Below, piece by piece: positions 40,817-51,079 of a stretch of DNA of 64,000 nucleotides (position 1 is its first letter; the number at the start of each line of letters is the position of its first letter). The stretch is from Exophiala sp. HKRS030 (Eukaryota > Ascomycota > Eurotiomycetes > Chaetothyriales > Herpotrichiellaceae): NCBI GenBank assembly GCA_023897205.1, contig JAHWDD010000005.1, positions 2,728,001-2,792,000 on the forward strand, given 5' to 3'. A program made the position numbers and the translations under genes. The notes under the pieces are model-generated. The model did not search any database. It saw nothing but the letters and a program-made list of their open reading frames with translations, and was not told where the DNA came from.

Positions 40817-42646
40817 CAGAAGACGCACATGAAAGGAAAGATAGAGCCAGCAGATCTCATCTCCTCATCACCGTTCAGTACTGCCACTGATGATAGTATA
40901 GATTTACAGCTTCATGTTGTTGAACCGACATAGCAGGAGACTTGTAGTTTTGGACTCTTGAAGACCTAAAAGTAATTATTGAGGCACCAGAGCACGACGC
41001 CCGGAATAACCTCGGGATAATTAATCCGGGGCCGTGGTGATAAGGCTGCCCACCCCTTTAGCGTTCCCTGAATCCTTTACAGTACCATTTCACTCCGGAC
41101 TATTATGGTGTCTATTGTTTTTTTATCAAGCCTCGTGGGTATGGTGAGGTTATGCCGACGGTGAGTGGAAAGATCCAACGAGAAACAAGTTGAGAAGCTG
41201 GTATATTCAAAGATTGGTTGAGTCAGCAAAAATGCCCCTTCGTTCACCCCAAGTTCCAACTCTTATCCCTATGCCCAGAACCACAAGATCCTGCCACTTG
41301 TCCCGCCTCTTGTGTTTTTGCTTTTCGGATCTGCAGCCATCAAAAGTAGTTTCGGCAGCTTGGACATGTGCCCAATTTTCAGGCGCCTCTGTTTCTAGGA
41401 GAAGAAAAGGCAGTGGCGGGGTCCTGCGGTTGCGCCTAAATCTGGGCTTAATGGGCTGACCTCGTACTCCGTACATAACAAGTATTCGACGGGGTCACCG
41501 AACTCGACATCCCCAGGCATACCGAATACGAGGCATTGGGGTGCCCAAACTATCGCGTACCACACCTGTGATAGATCTAGATCCTGTTCCGGGTCCGGTC
41601 TCAGGCTTATTCCTTTTTGTGGCTTCAGGCTCGTCATCTTCCTTCCGGACTCATCGGATGGCGATGTCTTCCAAGTCAATGCGGCGGCGTAATCAGTGTA
41701 CCTAGTTCAAGGCAATGTTTTCTGCCTTGCCAACTTGGTTGCCTCGGCGTGCAGTATTGTGGTGTCACATCAGGCTCTACTTCCGATTCCTTGCTGTCCT
41801 CGTAGTGCGTACCAGTGGTTCAACTGCAGCCACCGCATCCATCACATTACATATTGTACATTAATCACCCCGCCGGCGACAGTTGCTGACACCCGAACCA
41901 TAATGGTTACATTCAATCATTGACTCCGAGTCGTTGTTTCCGGTGGAAAAGGTGCTCAATCCAAAGATCAACGACTGCCTGACCATATTGATTGACCTCG
42001 TACGAGACATTCTCTCCTCTCATTCTCCTCCCTCGTCCGGACCTTTTGCCCACCCGAAAGGCTTGAGCCGTCACCAATAATAACCTCGCTGGGAACCAAG
42101 GATCAAAGCACAAGCGAGCCGCCTTTGATTTCTCCTTCAAACTCCCACTAATCAGCGTCTGACGTGCCCATCTCAATCGGGGCTTCTTGTGTCAAGCTCG
42201 CATGATCAGAACTAGATCACAGCCCCCAACCTTAGTTTCACTACAGTCTCCGACCTCACTCTTCTTCACAACCTCTCCTGAACCCATCGACATTCCATTG
42301 TGTGCTGCTTCAAGTGAAGTAATACTGTAGCCATCCTCTACTCACATCAGCAACATTGGTTTCGTTGGTTAGTCACGGGCACTGCCGGGCTAACCAAGGC
42401 GGTTGATCAGCAACCTACCCACACCGACAACTCAACTCAGAGAGTGAAGACAGTGAACCTCCTCTCATCAAAGTCTTGGATCCAACACCACATTTTCGGA
42501 CCCAAAGAGTCAATTGTTCTTTATCTCTGCCTTCTTCACGTGCAAAACTCTCCCCCACTTCCGTCCGTCCGTCGATTTCGTTGTTGAGGTTTGGATAGGA
42601 TATCCGAGACATTTCCAGCGATAAATCAAAGTAACACCTCCGCCAA
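40817..42646. promoter_or_regulatory. Divergent intergenic region
   Basis: 1.8 kb between the cytochrome b5-like gene (leftward) and the RING-like gene (rightward). An exact copy of the dispersed 11-mer lies at 41464-41474. The part from about 42200 is pyrimidine-rich and probably leader of the RING gene. No gene is supported. Confidence 0.5.
41464..41474 (-). repeat. Dispersed 11-mer GTACTCCGTAC, exact copy
   Basis: Exact reverse-orientation copy of the GTACGGAGTAC element, in intergenic sequence. Confidence 0.9.
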
Positions 42647-44242
42647 ATGGCTTCACCACCTTTTTACGAGGATCTTAGCCCCTCAGGCACGCAAGACCGA
42701 TGTGACAGAGAAAACTCTTCACACAAACGTCGACGGCTCACTTCTGACACTTCTCCTCCCGGGCTGGCTATGACGGACCCATACCAAGCGACAAGCTCAA
42801 TCAGCCACCCCGAAGCCTACTATCAACCTGGATTCTTCCCACCTGTAGTTGACGGCTTCCCAAATATGTCCGGAGATGAATACTGGCAGGAACAACTAGA
42901 ATTCGCGTATCTCGTCGCAAATTCAGGACCGCCCTTCGCCCAGTATGCCAGAAGCGCGCAGCCTCCGACGATGCCGACTAGCTCTCCTGGCAGTGAGCCT
43001 ACACCTGCGCCGCATGCCTCGTTGGGTTACCAGGCTCTGCCCATGCCTCCGGGAAGATCAGTTGATATGTTTTCGCTAGCCATGCATCTTCCAGACAATA
43101 CGTTTCGAGATCAACCTCACCTTGCGGGCGGCCCTGCGAGATCAACTTTCCGATGCGTCGGCCACAACGAGATGAGAGCCCCTGTTGCAACCGAGAACCA
43201 GCCGACCCAGCTTCCTCCAAATGCAAGCGTCCCAAGCCAGATGAATCCGATACCACCTAGGCGATCAGCGTCGACATCGGTGTCGACCCCGTCGGCAAAC
43301 AACAAAAATATGATCAAATTGGTCCTTAGTCGCGCAACGAGTGAGAGCATCGAAGAACTCGATGAGCTCAAGAAAGAATGCCCAGCATGCCAGCTCGATT
43401 TCGAACCAGACAATTTCATGGCCACGATAAGCTGCTGCGCGACAGTGATGCATGCCACCTGTCTCTCGGCTTGGGTCAATTCTCAGACCTATCAGAAAAA
43501 TCGAGCGTGTATGAAGTGTCGAAAATCGATTGACGCTAGACGCCCGCTGAATACTGTGGTGCCACCAGTGACCGACCAAAACTGGGACGAAGGCGCTGAC
43601 TTGAATGCTCCAGAAAGCCTGAAAGGAGACACAAAAATTGAATTGAATGTCACTGGCCGACCTGTACGCTCAGCCCACCGACACATCCGAGGAGCCATAG
43701 GTTATCTTCCACAGTACCGAGGAGCCATGCGAGGCGCACCATTCGCTTCCGTAGATCCGACCATGGCCGAGGAAACCCGCGCTGCAATCGACCGAGCCAG
43801 AAACGAGCATTTCATCGAAATGGAATCGATGAAGAACACCATCAGGGCCTCTCACGAAGTAAGGCGAAGAGCTGCCGACGATGAACGCACCGCCGCACGC
43901 GCTCTTCTTGAAGCACAAACCGCCAATCAACGTGGGGGCGTCACCATGGACATTGTTCCTTTGGCTCAGAAATGGGAAGAGACCAAGGCTCTCAAGAAGG
44001 CCGCTGAGGAGCGATACTGTAACCTACAACGAGACATGGAGTTTCTGCAAAGAAGTCAATATAACCGATTGACCGCCCTTGCTGAAGCTGCATGGGCTGA
44101 AAGTGCTCGACCTGGGGGAAGAGACCGAGAACGAGAACGAGTACAGAGAGAAGAAGAGGGGGCGTCTCAAAGCGTGGCTTCGTCCGCGTCCGCATCAGCA
44201 GAAAGCAAAGGAGGGGCTTCTGCGGCATCTACTTCTCCATGA
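42647..44242 (+). CDS. RING-like zinc-finger protein with coiled coil
   Basis: Single exon, 531 residues from ATG 42647. The N-terminal 230 residues are Pro/Ser-rich and disordered. A Cys/His cluster at about 245-290 reads CPACQLDFEP...ISCCATVMHATCLSAWVNSQTYQKNRACMKCR, a variant RING with the C-x2-C, C/H and C-x2-C ligand order. After a linker containing AHRHIRGAIGYLPQYRG, a long helix (about 365-490) rich in Arg, Glu and Ala should form a coiled coil. The tail is Ser/Ala-rich. An E3 ubiquitin ligase function is plausible, but the substrate is unknown and the RING spacing is atypical. The stop at 44240 is followed by an 18-bp inverted repeat overlapping an intron-like segment. Confidence 0.82.
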   Translation: MASPPFYEDLSPSGTQDRCDRENSSHKRRRLTSDTSPPGLAMTDPYQATSSISHPEAYYQPGFFPPVVDGFPNMSGDEYWQEQLEFAYLVANSGPPFAQYARSAQPPTMPTSSPGSEPTPAPHASLGYQALPMPPGRSVDMFSLAMHLPDNTFRDQPHLAGGPARSTFRCVGHNEMRAPVATENQPTQLPPNASVPSQMNPIPPRRSASTSVSTPSANNKNMIKLVLSRATSESIEELDELKKECPACQLDFEPDNFMATISCCATVMHATCLSAWVNSQTYQKNRACMKCRKSIDARRPLNTVVPPVTDQNWDEGADLNAPESLKGDTKIELNVTGRPVRSAHRHIRGAIGYLPQYRGAMRGAPFASVDPTMAEETRAAIDRARNEHFIEMESMKNTIRASHEVRRRAADDERTAARALLEAQTANQRGGVTMDIVPLAQKWEETKALKKAAEERYCNLQRDMEFLQRSQYNRLTALAEAAWAESARPGGRDRERERVQREEEGASQSVASSASASAESKGGASAASTSP

Positions 44243-44290
44243 AGCACTTATGCAAGTGAGATCTGACCCAAGTCGTTTCCACCACGTAAG

Positions 44291-44377
44291 TTTGGAGATG
44301 TATCCTGAGAATACAGACCCTTCCGCGTTTGTCAGTTGAAGGGCAAAATGACCTGACATTCAGGATACATCTCCAAA
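44291..44377. repeat. 18-bp perfect inverted repeat downstream of the RING-like gene
   Basis: The left arm at 44291-44308 is exactly complementary to the right arm at 44360-44377, with a 51-nt spacer; it would form a strong stem-loop in RNA. It begins about 50 bp after the stop codon of the RING-like gene. The interval also holds a textbook intron (GTAAGT at 44286, CTGAC branch, CAG ending at 44363), so splicing would remove the left arm. Confidence 0.85.
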
Positions 44378-44700
44378 GGCGAGGTAAGGAAGCAAGAATA
44401 TCTTACAGGGTGTATCCAGATTTGACGACAGTATGACAATATGAGAGACGGGGAAAGAGAGAGAGAACATTTTTACCCGGCAACTCTCAAACACACGACC
44501 ACACGAACACGATAAAACCGATGAACCGACGACACGATACTACGACGACTTCTTTTTTTCTTTCCCCCTTCTTCTTTTCCTTCTTTTCGTCGCCGGAAGC
44601 AACGGAGACGACGGCCTGCATGGAAAGTCACTTGGACCGCACATGTACATCCCCCCTTCTTTCTTTCTGAGGCATTGCAGTACAGGGAACGACGCAATTG

Positions 44701-44770
44701 GAGTTGGGAGTTGGGAGTTGGGAGTTGGGAGTTGGGAGTTGGGAGTTGGGAGTTGGGAGTTGGGAGTTGG
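44701..44770 (+). repeat. 7-bp minisatellite GAGTTGG, 10 perfect units
   Basis: Ten perfect head-to-tail copies, then an imperfect one. Read as GGGAGTT it places a G3 run every seven bases, a G-quadruplex-compatible layout. Confidence 0.95.
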
Positions 44771-45034
44771 GAAGTTGGGCACAGTTGAATGGACTAGAAT
44801 GGAGCGGAACGGATGGACCTTACCTACCTACTGGTAAAGGAGAACTTGCATACCTACCTTAATCAACCCCCAGAATCACAAGGCTTGCTCTATTTGTTTT
44901 CTATGACTGAGCATCAACAAAACTTGCAAAAACCCTTGACTTGGGTCAAAAGTCAAGTCAACACAGGTCAAGTTCAAAGTTCAAGGGGTTAACTTTCCTG
45001 CATATCATAATGTACGTACGAAATGAAATGAAAT

Positions 45035-45040
<6 letters not shown>

Positions 45041-45091
<51 letters not shown>

Positions 45092-45112
45092 CCCCCCCCT
45101 CTCTCTCTCTCT
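45041..45112 (+). repeat. (CT)n-C10-(CT)n tract
   Basis: About 24 CT units, a run of about ten C, then about six more CT units. It is a homopyrimidine mirror-type tract that could form triplex DNA. Confidence 0.95.
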
Positions 45113-45473
45113 GTTGCCTTTTGAGAAAGAAAAAAAAAGGACAAAAATAGAAAAGAAAAGACAGGGATGCGGTTCCATCAAGTATGACCTGGGCTGTGGA
45201 TTAGGGGGTGAGTGAGTGAGAACCAGAAGAGTTTCTAGAAGAGCAGGCTCCAACTGATGACGACTATGGTACTTATAGGTATCTACCTGGTAGGTAAAGT
45301 AGAGAGTGTAAAAGTATGATCTGGGTTGAGTACTCTGCAAGGAGTTCATTCATCATAGAGTTGACTCCAGTTTGGTAACTACGGAATACTATATCTAGGC
45401 AACCAAACAGTGTAGTCGAGGCATTCTTTTGCTTCGTATCAATGATGACCTAGTTTCTGCATTTCTCTAACCC

Positions 45474-45484
45474 GTACGGAGTAC
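45474..45484 (+). repeat. Dispersed 11-mer GTACGGAGTAC, exact copy
   Basis: Exact copy in convergent intergenic sequence. Confidence 0.9.
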
Positions 45485-45842
45485 TATACGCCTGGGGTTG
45501 TTTGAATTAAAGAATCACAATTCCATGCCTCGGTCAACAGACGTTCTCGAATCGCCTTGTAGTGTTTTGATGATGGTAGGGATCGTGCTGTTCTATACTA
45601 CACAACCACACACACACAGTTTATGGTATTCAATGTATTGGGTGTACTCGAGGACATTTATCTCGTTCTTGTTTCGGTTTCCAACTCGCAAACAACTCTC
45701 GGGTAAAACGGTATGCAATCGTTCATCGTTTCGTTTACACTCCCTCTCAGATATATGTACCTTTTTTCTCTCTCTCTTATTTGATGATCCAAGATGATCA
45801 ACAACAACCGATCTGGTCGTACGGAGTCAGATGCGTTCAAAT

Positions 45843-46511
45843 TCATCCCATCAGGACCGTGGATTGGAAATGGTGGCCTTGAGTAGACCACATGGTAAAT
45901 ATGTTTTGCTGCTGGGGCTGGGGCTGGGGCTGGGACTGGTGATGTTGTTGTTGTTGTTTGGGCTGTAAAAATGAAGCATCGTTCGACGGCCTATGCACGT
46001 CGTGGTTCCGAGGAGTGACAATACTCTGCACACCACAAAAGAAGGACTCGAGAGTCCTCTGGTTCCGTTGAGGAGATCGTGGCAACCCAGGGTTGTCCGT
46101 TCCGTCCGTCATGTCGACATCATCTTCTTCTTCCACTTGAATGTCGCCTTGTCCGTCTAGATTCACCACCTCGGATATTGGGAGGGCGTCGTCGAGATGA
46201 AGACGTTGTGCGTCGTATAGTTTCCTCAGCGTGTTTTCGTGAACAATCTCCTCCTCTGGTCGATTGTCCCGGTACCGCTTTCGCGTCCGGCTACTGAGGT
46301 ATGGTACTGCTTCGATTTTCCAGAAATTGTATGGGGCAGCGTTATCGTCGCCGCGTAACGAATCGCGCACAGGAGAGATTGTGTTTGTCGATGCAGGGGA
46401 GGAGTAGGTCAACGAAGGCGCGACAGGACTGCTGAGTTGTTGTTGTTGTTGTTGTTCTTGGACTTGGTAGAGAGAATCTTCGAGGACTGATGCTTTACGT
46501 TTGAGGCCCAT
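45843..46511 (-). CDS. Uncharacterised small protein with a PCNA-binding-type (PIP) motif
   Basis: Single exon, 222 residues from ATG 46511. No named family. The start MGLKRKASVLEDS is followed by a polyQ run (about 19-25). A likely conserved block spans 64-103 (KIEAVPYLSSRTRKRYRDNRP and VHENTLRKLYDAQR). An acidic stretch (about 125-140) precedes QRTLESFF at 151-158, a full PIP-box (Q-x2-L-x2-F-F). The C-terminus is rich in Gln and Pro, from repeats in the DNA. The RTRKRYRDNRP block plus a short hydrophobic QxxLxSF(F/W) motif is, from memory, a pattern seen in other ascomycete hypothetical proteins. A nuclear, PCNA-bound role is inferred from the motif only. It shares a divergent promoter with the MEMO1 homologue. 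Confidence 0.8.
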   Translation of the reverse strand: MGLKRKASVLEDSLYQVQEQQQQQQLSSPVAPSLTYSSPASTNTISPVRDSLRGDDNAAPYNFWKIEAVPYLSSRTRKRYRDNRPEEEIVHENTLRKLYDAQRLHLDDALPISEVVNLDGQGDIQVEEEDDVDMTDGTDNPGLPRSPQRNQRTLESFFCGVQSIVTPRNHDVHRPSNDASFLQPKQQQQHHQSQPQPQPQQQNIFTMWSTQGHHFQSTVLMG

Positions 46512-47086
46512 GGTTGTTTCGTCGGAATTTGCTTTCCTTCAGTCGGAAAAGAAAAGTGAACGGCCTATGTGTGTACTGTACGGAGTTCAGAGGAGGACGG
46601 AAGTACAAGTTCAAAGAGCGAGAATGACGCGTGCTAGAGGCACTCTACGCGTCGCAAGTTGAGAAGGCTGGGAAGTTCAGCTTGGCTGAGAAAAGCACCG
46701 ACTCCGAGCGTCGAGGGTGACTTGCTAGAGGATGCTGGTCACAAGTATGATCCAAGGGATATGCCTGTACTCTATAATCCGAATGTTGCTTCAAATAAAT
46801 ACTCAGAGAGTATCCGTAAACATCAATCTGCCCGAGGTGAGTTTGTTTGAGGTAATAGGCAAGGATACGGATCAGTGACGGCGAGGCTGATCCCCGCGGC
46901 ACTTCGATTCCCCTCACATGCTCGCCAGGTGCCTATCCAACCCCTACGGAGTTACCAAAACACAGTCATCTTCCCTTCAGCGAAGGGATGTACAGACCAG
47001 ACTCCCAAAGCTAGTCCACACCGTTACCGAGCCGACCTCATCCTGTTACGTACCTACTACTTTTGGGGTCGTTTCTGTCGCCGACA
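46512..47086. promoter_or_regulatory. Divergent promoter region of PIP-motif gene and MEMO1 homologue
   Basis: 575 bp between two outward genes; it carries a partial copy of the dispersed motif (GTACGGAGT at 46578-46586). No clear TATA box. Confidence 0.5.
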
Positions 47087-48244
47087 ATGTCCGTCAGAGA
47101 AGCCTCCCACGCCGGTTCATGGTACTCTGATAACGGACGACAACTGGCTGCGCAGTTAGATTCATGGCTGTCGAAAGTGCCGGAGAAAGAGGTTCTGCCC
47201 GGAGTGGACAAACTACCGTTACCAGGTGCCAGAGTGGTCATCTCACCTCATGCCGGGTACGCCTATTCAGGTCCTGCCGCGGCATGGGCGTACAAGTGTC
47301 TTGACTTATCCCAAGCGAAACGAATCTTCATCCTACATCCCTCCCATCACCATCATCTGAGTACAGCTGCCCTCCCTGTCGTCGAAGCCTACGAAACTCC
47401 TCTCTCCGACGAACCTCTCCCCCTAGACCTCGAAACCCTCAAAGAACTATCCTCCCTCACCACAACCACTGCCAATGGCCGAACGGTCAAGTTCACCACC
47501 ATGTCCCAACCGGTGGACGAAGCTGAACACAGTGCGGAAATGCAACTGCCATACATCCACCGCCTACTGCAAAAGCTCTATCCGAACCAGCCCGCGTCCT
47601 CGTATCCTCCTCTCGTCCCCATCATGGTCGGCGGTACCAATTCCGCAACCGAGGCGGCACTGGGCAAGATGTTGGCTCCCTACATCGCCGACGAGAGAAA
47701 CGCTTTTGTGATCTCCTCGGACTTTTGTCATTGGGGAAGTAGATTCGGCTACACATACTACCTACCTGATGCCCCCAGTCCTGCCTTGTCGCCATTGATG
47801 TTGCCGAACGGGGTCCGTGGTGAATACACGACTGCGAAAGAATCGGTGAATGAAGATGTCCACAAGGTGCCCACGTTAGGGCAAGGCCAGCAACTGAGAA
47901 GTAGTAGCAAGGTACCACCGCATCACGGTGGTCCTCGGATATACGAAAGCATCGCTCACGCAGACAGAGCGTGTATGTGTGCCATTGCGACAGGAAAACA
48001 TGGAGAGTTCCTGAGGGCTTTGGGTGAGACCGGAAATACTGTCTGTGGTAGGCACCCCATCGGCGTTTTCATGGCCGGCGTTGAGGAGATTGAACGATTA
48101 GAAAAGGAAAAAGACAAAACAGGAGATGATTCTGACAACGCCACTCGACGGAGCTTTCGGTTCATGAGGTATGAGAGAAGTAGTGATGCTGAAACGGTGC
48201 GGGATAGCAGTGTCAGTTATGTCAGTGCCTTTGCAGTTCTTTGA
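47087..48244 (+). CDS. MHO1: MEMO1-family protein (yeast Mho1 type)
   Basis: Member of the MEMO family, related in fold to extradiol dioxygenases. Human MEMO1 is a signalling and copper-handling protein; yeast Mho1 links to invasive growth. Single exon, 385 residues from ATG 47087 (an upstream TTG extension is not a start). Family landmarks: REASHAGSWYSDN at the N-terminus, VISPHAGYAYSG with metal-site His55, ILHPSHHHHL, EAEHSAEMQLPYI with a second His, and VISSDFCHWGSRFGYTYY with the Cys. The GRHPIGVFMAG block is near the C-terminus. The insertion containing LGQGQQLRSSSK and the acidic tail make it longer than the roughly 300-residue animal form. Metal-site residues look complete. Confidence 0.92.
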   Translation: MSVREASHAGSWYSDNGRQLAAQLDSWLSKVPEKEVLPGVDKLPLPGARVVISPHAGYAYSGPAAAWAYKCLDLSQAKRIFILHPSHHHHLSTAALPVVEAYETPLSDEPLPLDLETLKELSSLTTTTANGRTVKFTTMSQPVDEAEHSAEMQLPYIHRLLQKLYPNQPASSYPPLVPIMVGGTNSATEAALGKMLAPYIADERNAFVISSDFCHWGSRFGYTYYLPDAPSPALSPLMLPNGVRGEYTTAKESVNEDVHKVPTLGQGQQLRSSSKVPPHHGGPRIYESIAHADRACMCAIATGKHGEFLRALGETGNTVCGRHPIGVFMAGVEEIERLEKEKDKTGDDSDNATRRSFRFMRYERSSDAETVRDSSVSYVSAFAVL

Positions 48245-50042
48245 TGAGCAAAGCAATTTTCGGAGTACGAGTTATAGAGCCGCAGCTTAAAAGAGCCAGT
48301 CTTTTTCGTAAAATGAATTCTTGTGTCCGTATAACCACTATCGATCTTTCGCAGTCGTATCCATAGCAGCGATACGACAGACAATAGACTTACAGTGAGG
48401 GTCTGGGGTACTGCCGTACCAACAATACCCAAGTAGGATGATTGACGTCACTGAAACCCTCTTTTCGGAGAATAACTCTGACCGTACGGATACAGTTACG
48501 AGCAAGTGACTCCTCCTCCCCTTCTTTTGTTTGCCCCGCTTCCATCTCCCATCTCGATAATAATAATTACAAAGTACTCCGTACTTGTAACTCTTACGGA
48601 GCGAATCGAGACTAACAAAGTCAGTTTCCATCTCCTCATTTACCGTATTTGAAACCCTGAATGATCAGCGGGACAATCTTCTCTCAAACCTATTACGAAG
48701 CACCTCTGAAGTAACACCCTTCGCCTAGTATTAGTAGGTAGGTATATGCCGACCTCTATTGCCGAGAAATAAAAAATGGTGCTACGTACAGTATACTCCC
48801 CATACCTACGGAGTACTGGTGACACAATTACACATGTACCTGCCCTAGTTATCCATGGTTTGGTGTCGATCTTGAATATCGTTTTGTACCGAGTACAAGG
48901 GTTTTGGTAATTCTCGATGTAAATCGTGAAGGAGTAACTCGTAGTAGTCTCCGTAACCCATCATTCCGGTGGTTCTTCTCCTGCTTACGGAACAAGTATC
49001 CGTATACTCCTTTACTTACAGGTGCCTAGTTGACGGTACGCTTCGACGACGCGTAAGTCGTGACTGAAGATCTCAGTGGTCTCGCTCACCTCGAAACCCC
49101 TCCTCATCATTATTATTCAGGAAAAACAATTCTTTTTCGATCGCATCGATGGAATGCGAGAGGCCAAGCGATTTACTTTTGTAGTCGGAGCCTCGGCAAG
49201 TATAGGTCGTAAACTCATTTTGCATGATTCAAGGACGGGGACTTGGGGATCTAAAATGTCGCCGACAGGTCTTGGGTATGACGACAAACACTGGTGCAAG
49301 TCGCGCGCGAGTTCAAACGCATCATGAAGGTAAAAACTGCCATGCCATGCCATGACAATGCCAATGTCGTTTAAAAAAAAAGAGTCATGGCGTGATCTCG
49401 ATTGGAAAAACCCTTGGGCGGTACGAAACGAGAACAATATGATGTAAAGGGCTTGGTAAACTCCGCAGCGAGTAAGAGCGGGTTTTGGAGGGATTGCAAC
49501 ATCTCTATTCTCGTAGACACAACACCTTTCTCAACATACTACGAATTAGAAATGTACTATGGCGCACACGGGTATTCAAAGTAATAATCAAGGTAAAAAG
49601 AATGCTTCAGAAAACCAAAGATGGATGACAACTTTTCATCTCTTTTGGGTTTGATTATCTTTCCTTTGAATAAGAGAGAACTAGTTGAATGTTGATCAAA
49701 AGAGAGAAAACTCCATCAAAGTTTCCATACCACGTACTTGTCTTTGAACAGGGGGTATCCAAAATAAATGGTCATCGTAGCATGCGCAAAAACAAAAATG
49801 AAGGGGGTATTTGAGGTTTGCTATTAAGTATTTTCCACATCCCGCATGCTCTGTTTCTTTCTCTTCCTTCCCAGCATTATCTCCTGTAGATATCACACGT
49901 CTCTCGACAAATCGATACAAATGTCCCAACACTCCTGGACCGTCTTCACAGTGGATGAATCGCCGCGCGTGCACCGCATGCGTGCCGAGTCCCTTTTTCT
50001 CCTCGTCCTTTCTTTCGAGACCATATTGGGCAGTCGCGCAAT
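48245..50042. other. Convergent intergenic region
   Basis: 1.8 kb between convergent genes. It contains an exact dispersed 11-mer at 48574-48584, a ten-base match at 48807-48816 and TAGGTAGG-type motifs near 48733. No gene is supported. Confidence 0.45.
48574..48584 (-). repeat. Dispersed 11-mer GTACTCCGTAC, exact copy
   Basis: Exact reverse-orientation copy in intergenic sequence; a second partial copy (TTACGGAG) follows 11 bp later. Confidence 0.9.
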
Positions 50043-51079
50043 TTATGCTTGGTGCTCAATATCTCTCTTCTCGGCGCGAGATGCCTTGCCCTTTTCAGAC
50101 CAAGGGAAGTGGGCGACGGGAATGATGAAGAAACTGTTGGAGGTGTCGGCAATACCGGCCAGGGCATTGTACCACGCGGCAAAGGCTGCGAGGATACCAA
50201 AGGCGCCACCTGCGCGCGTGCAGCCCGGGCTTGGTTCTCCGTTGACAGGGCGTAGGTAGGCGATGCCCAACATGAGGAAGGCCAGGTCGAGGACGAAGAA
50301 TAGGAAGAAGAAGGCGACCGTCGACTTGAGGGTGCAGAGGAGTAGGATGAAGGTGAAGATGAACCAGCCCTGTGTGGAAAATCAGCCGGAGAAATAAACA
50401 CCCGACACTAGAAAAGCCGACGTACCATCAAGTAGAGACCCAACGAGTTGAGGACAGCTTTACCACCGCCCTCTGACTCAATGGTGGACACGACTTGGAA
50501 CCCACCAGGGGTCAAGGTGATGGCGAAAGAGATCCAGAAACCACCGTACGAAGACAGGGCCGTACCACCAAAAGTGTTGCCCACGGCGATTTCCCTGTTT
50601 AGATGAGTCAGAAATGGGATGTCTCTCCAACGTCCTGCGTAGAGATGCTGGATAACGTACCACATGCCGGCCAGGAGCTGAACCAAGCCACCATAACCAA
50701 AAGCGAGACCGATGACGATGGGATTGACACCGGCCAACCCTCGAGTGTTCAAGTTGATCAGACTGAGGACGAACGTGGTCAGGGCGAAAGCAGAGAGGCC
50801 GAGAGGAGCCGGGTTGGCGAATTTGCGACCTTCGACCGGCTTGTAGAGACCAGGTTGGAATTCACCACCAAAGGCAGGAAGCAGAGCGCCTTCGGCAGTA
50901 CGCATGTGGGCCAGAGGGCCATAGCCAAAGCGAGCGGCATTCGTGGCAGCAGCCTTTTCCTCGTGGCTCATGCCTCGAGTGGCCTCGTCCAACTTTTGCT
51001 GGTGGGTGGAAGGGTTGCCGTTGGCCGTGACATTGTTGGAAGAGGTGTCGAGGTTGGTTGGTTGTTCGGTGGTCGCCAT
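50043..51079 (-). CDS. ADY2: Acetate/ammonium transporter of the GPR1/FUN34/SatP family (Ady2/AcpA type)
   Basis: Plasma-membrane transporter for acetate (and possibly other monocarboxylates) in the Ady2/AcpA group. Exons 51079-50661, 50594-50426 and 50369-50043; introns of 66 and 56 bp; 304 residues, normal length. The signature FANPAPLGLSAFALTTFVLSL marks the first membrane helix, and five more follow (GLAFGYGGLVQLLAGMW, SSYGGFWISFAITL, a helix in exon 3 FIFTFILLLCTL, FFFLFFVLDLAFLML and ILAAFAAWYNALAGI). Intron 1 splits a Trp codon and joins GMW to EIAVGNTFGG, which matches the family exactly. The N-terminal 75 residues are polar and cytosolic. In aspergilli such genes are induced by acetate through FacB; no FacB site was identified here. 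Confidence 0.93.

Larger units (their letters stand above)
44378..45842. other. Convergent intergenic region rich in simple repeats
   Basis: 1.46 kb between convergent genes with no supported gene. It contains a 7-bp minisatellite (44701-44770), a dense cluster of TTGAC/GTCAA motifs (44934-44990), a long CT tract (45041-45112) and copies of the dispersed 11-mer (45474) and its partial form (45819). Confidence 0.55.
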
